This document shows positions 6,846-11,207 of a stretch of 11,207 bases of DNA, piece by piece. Origin of the DNA: an uncultured Nocardioides sp. (GTDB lineage: Bacteria > Actinomycetota > Actinomycetes > Propionibacteriales > Nocardioidaceae); assembly GCF_946885725.1 (NCBI RefSeq), contig NZ_CAMPGZ010000141.1:1-11207 (forward strand), given 5' to 3'. The position numbers were made by a program, and so were the translations under genes. Under the pieces are notes generated by a model that worked only from the letters and a program-made list of their open reading frames with translations, was not told the DNA's origin and ran no database searches. How positions within the stretch are numbered: the first letter of the stretch is position 1; each line of letters opens with the position of its first letter.

Positions 6846-7702
6846 CCCTGAGCCCCACGCTGCTGCTCGTCGTCGCCGTCGGCGCTCTCGTCGGCGGGGG
6901 CGTCGTGCTGCTCTGGAAGGCGCTCGCGAGCGAGGAGCCGAGCGACGTCGCCCCGCCGAAGCGGGGGGTCAAGGCACGGCTGCAGCGCGTCGGCACCCAG
7001 CTGCCGATCGCCATCGGCGCGGGCCTGCTCGTGCTGGTCGTGACGCAGTGGATCGTCGCCGCGCTGGCGACCGGCGTGCTGGTGCTCATGTGGGACACGC
7101 TCTTCGGCGGGTCGAGCAGCGAGCGGCGCGCGATCGCCAAGATCGAGGCGCTCGCCGCCTGGACCGAGTCGCTGCGCGACACCGTCGCCGGCGCCGTCGG
7201 CCTCGAGCAGGCGATCCCGGCCACGGCGTACGCCGCCGCGCCCGCCATCCAGGGCCCGCTGTCGGCCATGGCCGACCGGCTCCGCGTGCGGGTGCCCCTG
7301 CCAGTGGCGCTGCAGCGGTTCGCCGAGGACATGGACGACGCCAGCGCGGACCTGATCATCGCGGCGCTGATCCTCAACTCCCGGCTGCGCGGTCCGGGTC
7401 TCCGCGAGGTGCTGTCGTCGCTGTCGGAGTCCGCGCGGGCCGAGCTCGACATGCGCCAGCGTGTCAGCGCCGGCCGCCGCAGCACCCGCCGCTCCGTGCA
7501 GATCGTGGTGGGCGTGACGCTGGCGTTCGTGCTCGGGCTGCGGATCCTCAACCCGGCGTACGTCGCGCCCTACGGCACCCCCGTCGGCCAGCTCATGCTC
7601 GTCCTCGTGATCGCGATCTTCGGCGCCGGCATCCTGTGGCTGCGCCGGCTGTCGCGGTTCGAGACGCCCGAGCGGTTCCTGCACTTCAGGACGCAGCCGT
7701 GA
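6842..7702 (+). CDS. tadB: TadB-like type II secretion F-domain membrane protein
   Basis: TadB is one of two integral-membrane platform proteins on which the CpaF motor acts to assemble Flp pili. The 286-residue product has an N-terminal membrane segment (about 7-26), a membrane pair (about 55-87), a cytosolic helical T2SSF domain (about 100-215) and two C-terminal membrane segments (about 217-236 and 248-267). Typical T2SSF features are WTESLRDTVAGAVGLEQAI (107-125) and RGPGLREVLSSLSESARAE (183-201). ATG 6842 forms an ATGA overlap with the cpaF stop, which favours it over the in-frame GTG at 6827. The stop overlaps the tadC start as GTGA. Confidence 0.9.
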   Translation: MTLSPTLLLVVAVGALVGGGVVLLWKALASEEPSDVAPPKRGVKARLQRVGTQLPIAIGAGLLVLVVTQWIVAALATGVLVLMWDTLFGGSSSERRAIAKIEALAAWTESLRDTVAGAVGLEQAIPATAYAAAPAIQGPLSAMADRLRVRVPLPVALQRFAEDMDDASADLIIAALILNSRLRGPGLREVLSSLSESARAELDMRQRVSAGRRSTRRSVQIVVGVTLAFVLGLRILNPAYVAPYGTPVGQLMLVLVIAIFGAGILWLRRLSRFETPERFLHFRTQP

Positions 7703-8625
7703 ACGAACTCCTGCCCGTGATGCTCGTCGGCGGCCTCGCCGGCACGGGTGTGCTCCTCCTCGTCTCGATGTTCAGCCGCGCCCCGGTCTCCGGCGCCGCG
7801 GCCCTCGCCCAGATCGACGCGCGCCGCGAGCGCGGCGCCCGCGCCGCCAGCCTGACCGCCGACCGTCGGCACAGCAACGAGTCGGTGCGGATGCGCAAGT
7901 TCGGTGCGAGCATCACCGACCTGCTCGAGGCCCGCGGCGTCAAGCTCTCGTCGTCCATCACCGCCAACCTCGGGATCGTCGGTCAGTCCCGCGAGACGTT
8001 CATCGCTCGCACGCTGCTCGCGGCGCTGGTCGGGATGTTCGTGCCGGTCATCGTGCTCGCGTTCCCGTTGGTCACCGGCATGTTCGGGTCGCCCGCCGTA
8101 CCCCTGTGGCTGAGCATGCTCGGCGGACTCCTCGGCGCGATCCTCCCGTGGGCGCAGCTCAACCGCGACGCGGATGGTCGACGGCGCGACTTCCGGCACG
8201 TGGTCAGCTCGTTCCTCGACCTGGTCGCGATGAACCTCGCCGGCGGCCGTGGCGTACCCGAGGCGCTCTCGTCGGCCACCTCGATCAGCGACGGCTGGGC
8301 GATGGTGCGCATCCGCGACACGATCGAGGCCGCCCGGCTGCAGGGCACCACGCCGTGGGCGGCGCTCGGCCAGCTCGGCGACGACGTCGACGTCGACGAG
8401 CTGCGAGACCTGGCCGCCGCGCTGGCTCTCGTGGCCGAGGACGGCGCCAAGGTGCGCGACTCGCTCGCCGCCCGTGCGGCGTCCATGCGGCGCAAGGAGC
8501 TCGCCGACGCCGAAGGCCGCGCCGCTGCTCAGTCGCAGTCCATGTTGGTCGCCCAGCTCCTGCTCTGCGTGGGCTTCCTTCTGTTCCTCACCTACCCGGC
8601 CGTCGCGAGAGTCCTCGGAGGTTGA
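7699..8625 (+). CDS. tadC: TadC-like type II secretion F-domain membrane protein
   Basis: TadC is the partner platform protein of TadB. The 308-residue product starts at GTG 7699, which overlaps the tadB stop (GTGA) and has AGGA seven bases upstream. It has an N-terminal membrane segment (about 5-23), a basic cytosolic stretch (about 40-100), a membrane pair (about 103-125 and 133-152), the T2SSF helical domain (about 165-280, with FLDLVAMNLAGGRGVPEAL at 172-190) and a last membrane helix (about 283-303). The order motor, TadB, TadC, pilin is the standard Tad arrangement. The same frame stays open upstream to 7048 inside tadB, but that extension has shadow-type composition and was not included. 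Confidence 0.9.
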   Translation: MNELLPVMLVGGLAGTGVLLLVSMFSRAPVSGAAALAQIDARRERGARAASLTADRRHSNESVRMRKFGASITDLLEARGVKLSSSITANLGIVGQSRETFIARTLLAALVGMFVPVIVLAFPLVTGMFGSPAVPLWLSMLGGLLGAILPWAQLNRDADGRRRDFRHVVSSFLDLVAMNLAGGRGVPEALSSATSISDGWAMVRIRDTIEAARLQGTTPWAALGQLGDDVDVDELRDLAAALALVAEDGAKVRDSLAARAASMRRKELADAEGRAAAQSQSMLVAQLLLCVGFLLFLTYPAVARVLGG

Positions 8626-8651
8626 CCGGGGATGCAGACGGGGACCATCAA
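8622..8651 (+). promoter_or_regulatory. Possible internal promoter before the pilin gene
   Basis: TTGACC (8622-8627), a five-of-six match to the vegetative -35, overlaps the tadC stop codon. Only a poor -10 (CATCAA, 8646-8651, 18-base spacer) follows. The 55-base gap before the pilin is one of two real gaps in the operon, and extra pilin transcription would make sense. The evidence is weak. Confidence 0.2.
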
Positions 8652-8680
8652 CCAGCCCGACAAGAAAGGCGCTCTTCGCC

Positions 8681-8878
8681 ATGTCCACACAGCACCTGAC
8701 TCTCATGTCGATCCTGCTCCGCGGCCGGCTCGCCCACGCCCGCCGCTCCGAGAGGGGCGCCTCCGCCGTCGAGTGGGTCGTCATCACAGCGATCCTCGTG
8801 TCGATCGCGGTCGCCGTCGGCCTGATCCTCACCAACAAGATCAAGGGCAAGGCCGACAGCATCGACCTCGGCGGCTGA
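8681..8878 (+). CDS. Flp-type prepilin (small major pilin)
   Basis: This 65-residue prepilin is probably the major subunit of the Tad pilus. A basic leader (1-26, ending RRSERG) is followed by ASAVEWVVITAILVSIAVAV, matching a prepilin site with cleavage after G26 and Glu at mature position 5 (E31). A hydrophobic helix (about 27-50) and a short polar tail with KIKGKADS follow. The mature protein would be only 39 residues. Most Flp pilins have Glu-Tyr at positions 5-6; here it is Glu-Trp. The start is ATG 8681 with a modest AAAGG 11 bases upstream; an in-frame ATG at 8705 lacks a ribosome site. Position after tadBC and before the TadE genes agrees with the role. A TadE-family fragment is an alternative, but it lacks the C-terminal domain of those proteins. 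Confidence 0.85.
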   Translation: MSTQHLTLMSILLRGRLAHARRSERGASAVEWVVITAILVSIAVAVGLILTNKIKGKADSIDLGG

Positions 8879-9291
8879 CACCCACGTCAGCCTTTCGAGC
8901 CCCGCGGCCGTTCGCTGCGCGGGACGAGCGCGGCGCCAGTGCCGTCGAGCTGGCGCTCTACATGCCGCTGCTCATGCTGGTCATCCTCATCGCGGTGCAG
9001 TTCTCGCTGAACTACCTCGGCAACGCAGCCGCCTCCGCCGTGGCACGCGAGGCCGCCCGCGTCGCCCGGATCAGCGGCGACCGGGCCGCCGGCGAGCTCG
9101 CCGGCCGTCAGTACGCCGCCAACGTCGGCCGCGGCGTGCTCGTCGACGTCGACGTCCAGGTTGTCCCGGTCGGAGGCGACCGGATGCGCGCCACCGTCAC
9201 CGGTCGTGCGCAGGAGGTCTCGCCGATTCTCGTGCCGGGCGTCCGCCAGACCGTCGAGGGACCGGTCGAAGAGTTCAAGGTGGACCAGTGA
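8875..9291 (+). CDS. tadE: TadE-like pseudopilin (start codon uncertain)
   Basis: This is a TadE-family minor pilin or assembly factor of about 138 residues. The marker is DERGASAVELALYMPLLMLV: a prepilin-type site with cleavage after Gly, Glu at +5 and one membrane helix. An Ala-rich amphipathic helix (AASAVAREAARVARI) and a beta-rich extracytoplasmic domain follow, ending in KVDQ. The frame has no ATG, GTG or TTG between GTG 8773 (inside the pilin gene) and the motif. The start given is CTG 8875, which overlaps the pilin stop as CTGA, mirrors the ATGA/GTGA overlaps of its neighbours and leaves a normal 20-residue leader. No good ribosome site precedes it, so reinitiation after the pilin would be needed. 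GTG 8773 is the main alternative. The gene is certain; the start is not. Confidence 0.85.
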   Translation: MTPTSAFRAPRPFAARDERGASAVELALYMPLLMLVILIAVQFSLNYLGNAAASAVAREAARVARISGDRAAGELAGRQYAANVGRGVLVDVDVQVVPVGGDRMRATVTGRAQEVSPILVPGVRQTVEGPVEEFKVDQ

Positions 9292-9704
9292 GGCCGGCGA
9301 TTCCCCAGGCTCGCCGTGACGAGGCCGGCTCGATGGCCGTCGAGGTCGTCATCCTCACGCCGGTCCTGATGATGTTCGTGATGCTGATCGCCGCCGGCGG
9401 ACGGTACGTCGCCGTGCAGGGCGACATCCAGGCCACCGCCCGCGACGCCGTCCGCGCCGCGTCCCTCGAGCGCTCCGCCGCGGAAGCCCATGCCGCCGCG
9501 TCCTCGGTCATGCAGCAGTCGCTCGACGACGCGACCAACTGCCGGCCGCTCGCGCTCAGCGGGTTCGCGCCGGGCGGCATCGCCCGGGTCGACCTCGACT
9601 GCGAGGTCTCCTACGCCGGCCTCGGCCTGATCGGGTTGCCCGGCAGCGTCCGCATCCAGGCAGTGAGCCAGGCCCCGATCGACGTCTACCGGAGGACCGG
9701 ATGA
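9288..9704 (+). CDS. TadE-like pseudopilin, second copy
   Basis: This 138-residue TadE-family protein has a short leader (1-14), then SMAVEVVILTPVLMMFVMLI: predicted cleavage after G14, Glu at +5 (E19) and one membrane helix (about 18-37). The extracytoplasmic part has an Ala-rich helix (about 50-80) and two cysteines, C85 and C105, in NCRPL and DCEVS, which could form a disulfide outside the cell. GTG 9288 overlaps the previous stop (GTGA), with AAGG (9277-9280) seven bases upstream. The two TadE proteins differ clearly beyond the N-terminus, so they are probably distinct minor subunits rather than a recent duplication. Confidence 0.87.
   Translation: MRPAIPQARRDEAGSMAVEVVILTPVLMMFVMLIAAGGRYVAVQGDIQATARDAVRAASLERSAAEAHAAASSVMQQSLDDATNCRPLALSGFAPGGIARVDLDCEVSYAGLGLIGLPGSVRIQAVSQAPIDVYRRTG
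9691..9695 (+). promoter_or_regulatory. Ribosome binding site of the TadG-like gene
   Basis: GGAGG lies five bases upstream of ATG 9701, inside the end of the preceding TadE gene. It is a near-ideal site and suggests strong independent initiation in addition to the ATGA coupling. Confidence 0.65.
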
Positions 9705-10138
9705 GGCGACTGCTCGCGACGCTGCGCGCGCGTCTGGTCCGGCGCGACGAGGGCGGCACGGCCACGGTGTTCGTGGTCGGCTTCGCCGTGGTCCTGCTCG
9801 CCTGCGCCGGTCTCGTCATCGACGGCGGCAGCGCGATCAACGCCCGCATGAAGCTCGCCGACGACGTGGAACAGGCCGCGCGCGCCGGCGCCCAGCAGAT
9901 CGACATCGACACGCTGCGCGGCAGCAACGTCGTCACGCTCGACGGCCTCGCCGCCGAGGCGCGGGCGCGCCAGTACCTCAACGCCCTCGGCTACACCAGG
10001 GTCACGGTCCCGCCGGTCACCGGCGACACCATCACCGTGCACGCCGAGGACACCACGACCACCAAGCTGCTCAGCCTGATCGGGGTCCACGACTTCGACA
10101 TCGCCGCGACGGCGACCGCCCAGGCGGTGACGCAGTGA
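9701..10138 (+). CDS. tadG: TadG-like pilus assembly protein without Glu+5
   Basis: The 145-residue product has a basic leader (1-16), then DEGGTATVFVVGFAVVLLAC, one membrane helix (about 22-41) and IDGGSAINARMKLADDVEQAA. The last part is the mark of TadG-like N-terminal proteins, where a Gly-Gly after the helix leads into an amphipathic helix. The rest (about 75-145) is a small extracytoplasmic domain. Where the two TadE proteins have Glu at +5, this one has Phe24 if cut after G19, so it may not be processed by the prepilin peptidase. It is short compared with Gram-negative TadG, which usually carries a von Willebrand A-type domain absent here. ATG 9701 overlaps the previous stop (ATGA). Confidence 0.83.
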   Translation: MRRLLATLRARLVRRDEGGTATVFVVGFAVVLLACAGLVIDGGSAINARMKLADDVEQAARAGAQQIDIDTLRGSNVVTLDGLAAEARARQYLNALGYTRVTVPPVTGDTITVHAEDTTTTKLLSLIGVHDFDIAATATAQAVTQ

Positions 10139-10160
10139 CGAGCCCAGCTCAGACACGTAC

Positions 10161-10170
10161 GGAGACAGGA
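10161..10170 (+). promoter_or_regulatory. Double ribosome binding site before the LysM-domain gene
   Basis: GGAG (10161-10164) lies eight bases before GTG 10173 and AGGA (10167-10170) lies eight bases before ATG 10179. The two in-frame starts differ by two residues, and each has its own well-spaced site, so the sequence cannot choose between them. ATG is preferred only as the commoner codon. Confidence 0.5.
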
Positions 10171-10178
10171 TCGTGACC

Positions 10179-11207
10179 ATGACCGGGCCGGACACCACCC
10201 AGCGCGGACCGGAGCGCTTCGCCTCCGCCGGCGACGAGCACACCGAGACCACCGCCATCAAGGCGCTCGGCGCCGGCCTCGCGCTGCTGCTCCTCGTGAT
10301 CGGCATCCCCGTCGCCCTGTGGCTCCTCACCGGGCCCCCGCCGTACCCCCACGGCTTGCCGAGCCGTGACGCGCTCACCCAGCCGGTGACCACCGAGACC
10401 GTGCTCGCGGTGCTGCGGGCCGTGGTGTGGCTGGCCTGGCTCCAGTTCACGGTCTGCACGGTCATCGAGGCGGTGAGCCTGCTGCGCGGCCGCGGCCTGC
10501 CCCGCCCGGTGCCGCTGTCCGGCCGGTCCCAGCAGCTCGCCCGCGCGCTCGTCGGCACCCTGCTGGTCGGTGGCGTGCTGGCCGGCAGCGCCGGTACGTC
10601 GGTCGCGGCCACCGTCTCCGCGTCCCCGCGGGTGGCCGGCCACGCGACCACCTCGTTGGCGACGCCGAGCGTCAAGGCGGACATCGCGCAGGAGCGGTCG
10701 ACGCCGCGGGTGGATGCCGACCAGCGAGACGACCGGCGCGCCGTTCACGCGGGCGTGCCGAGCGACATGACCGACGTGATCGGCAAGAAGGTGTACGTCG
10801 TACAGCCGCCCGACGGCTCGTACCACGACAACCTCTGGGACATCGCCGAGCGGCACCTCGACAACGGGCGCCGCTGGCAGGAGATCTTCGACCTCAACAA
10901 GGGCCGGGTGCAGCCCGACGGTGGCGAGCTCGTGCTCGGCCGGCTGATCCAGCCCGGCTGGGTGCTGATCATGCCGGAGGACGCGAAGGGGCTCGACCGG
11001 GTCGAGGCCGCTCCGGCGACGCCCGACAGCACGCCGCCGGTCCGGGTCCTCCCGGACGCGGGCGACGTCGGCGGCGACGTGGCCGACACCGCAGGCGACG
11101 TCGAGCACGACGAGGCAGCGCGCGAGTCGAAACTGGCCCGCGACCTCACCGGTGGCGGGATCGTCGCGGCCGGCCTGCTCGCCGCGCTGGCCGCAGAGCG
11201 CCGGCGA
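10179..11207 (+). CDS. Multi-pass LysM-domain protein (C-terminus cut by window edge)
   Basis: The frame is open to the right edge (at least 343 residues). Three membrane segments are visible: about 27-50, 78-99 and 122-146. A Ser/Thr/Ala-rich linker follows, then a LysM-like domain at about 203-267: KKVYVVQPPDGSYHDNLWDI, then ERHLDNGRRWQEIFDLNKGR, ending PGWVLIMP. This is the shape of a LysM fold with its Trp-x-Ile-Ala helix and final hydrophobic strand. LysM domains usually bind peptidoglycan. A Pro/Asp/Gly-rich spacer (about 270-312) leads to a fourth hydrophobic stretch (about 324-338) followed by ERRR. Actinobacterial Tad loci often end with LysM proteins that continue into a cytosolic BTAD/SARP-like regulatory domain; whether this one does lies outside the window. 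It starts 40 bases after tadG. It may anchor the pilus machine to the wall or link wall state to gene control; both are inference. Confidence 0.82.
   Translation, partial: MTGPDTTQRGPERFASAGDEHTETTAIKALGAGLALLLLVIGIPVALWLLTGPPPYPHGLPSRDALTQPVTTETVLAVLRAVVWLAWLQFTVCTVIEAVSLLRGRGLPRPVPLSGRSQQLARALVGTLLVGGVLAGSAGTSVAATVSASPRVAGHATTSLATPSVKADIAQERSTPRVDADQRDDRRAVHAGVPSDMTDVIGKKVYVVQPPDGSYHDNLWDIAERHLDNGRRWQEIFDLNKGRVQPDGGELVLGRLIQPGWVLIMPEDAKGLDRVEAAPATPDSTPPVRVLPDAGDVGGDVADTAGDVEHDEAARESKLARDLTGGGIVAAGLLAALAAERRR

Noticed and set aside
6803..7684. Long minus-strand frame opposite tadB
   Set aside because: Its composition (Arg, His, Asp, Gln) and lack of domains mark it as the antisense shadow of tadB.
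7048..7698. Long upstream extension of the tadC frame through tadB
   Set aside because: Arg/Ala-rich shadow composition opposite a clear TadB protein; the GTG at 7699 with AGGA upstream gives a normal TadC.
8632..8874. Upstream extension of the first TadE frame to ATG 8632
   Set aside because: It would overlap the whole pilin gene in another frame, and the translated part is Arg/Pro/His-rich like a shadow.

Overview
The window comes from a high-GC Gram-positive actinobacterium. Base composition is strongly GC-rich with GC-rich third codon positions, starts are often GTG, and genes overlap as ATGA or GTGA. It also carries a WXG100 protein and a single-membrane type of Tad (type IVc) pilus locus with no secretin gene. 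The style fits the Nocardioidaceae or a related family, but that placement is an inference from style, not from a marker gene.

Two divergent blocks flank a control region at about 3727-3956. The left block is on the minus strand. A WXG100/ESAT-6-like small protein (3726 to 3433) is followed by a strong 14-bp hairpin (3375-3410). Then comes a very large MMPL/RND-family transporter that starts at 3282 and runs off the left edge without a stop, with at least 1094 residues. Its second extracytoplasmic domain contains an uninterrupted coiled coil of about 290 residues. It reads as a nearly perfect antiparallel hairpin: 21 heptad core positions (445-585), a Gly-Asp-Pro turn (587-589), then 21 more (595-735). 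This is the most striking object in the window.

The right block is on the plus strand and is one compact Tad pilus operon. In order it holds a SAF-domain CpaB/RcpC-like membrane protein, a CpaE/TadZ-like ATPase with a degenerate P-loop, the CpaF/TadA motor ATPase, TadB, TadC, a 65-residue Flp-type prepilin, two TadE-like pseudopilins, a TadG-like protein, and a multi-pass LysM-domain protein cut by the right edge. Most junctions overlap by 1 or 4 nt, so translation is probably coupled. The motor (CpaF) would drive the TadB/TadC inner-membrane platform to assemble the Flp pilin. The TadE/TadG proteins would act as minor pilins or initiation factors, and the CpaE-like protein may position the machine. 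No prepilin peptidase (TadV/CpaA) is seen here, so it must be encoded elsewhere or beyond the edges.

No tRNA, rRNA, CRISPR array, insertion sequence or phage gene was seen. Apart from the MMPL coiled coil, points worth checking are the missing conventional start codon of the first TadE gene, the loss of the P-loop lysine in the CpaE-like protein, the missing WxG glycine in the WXG100 protein, and the loss of Glu+5 in the TadG-like protein.
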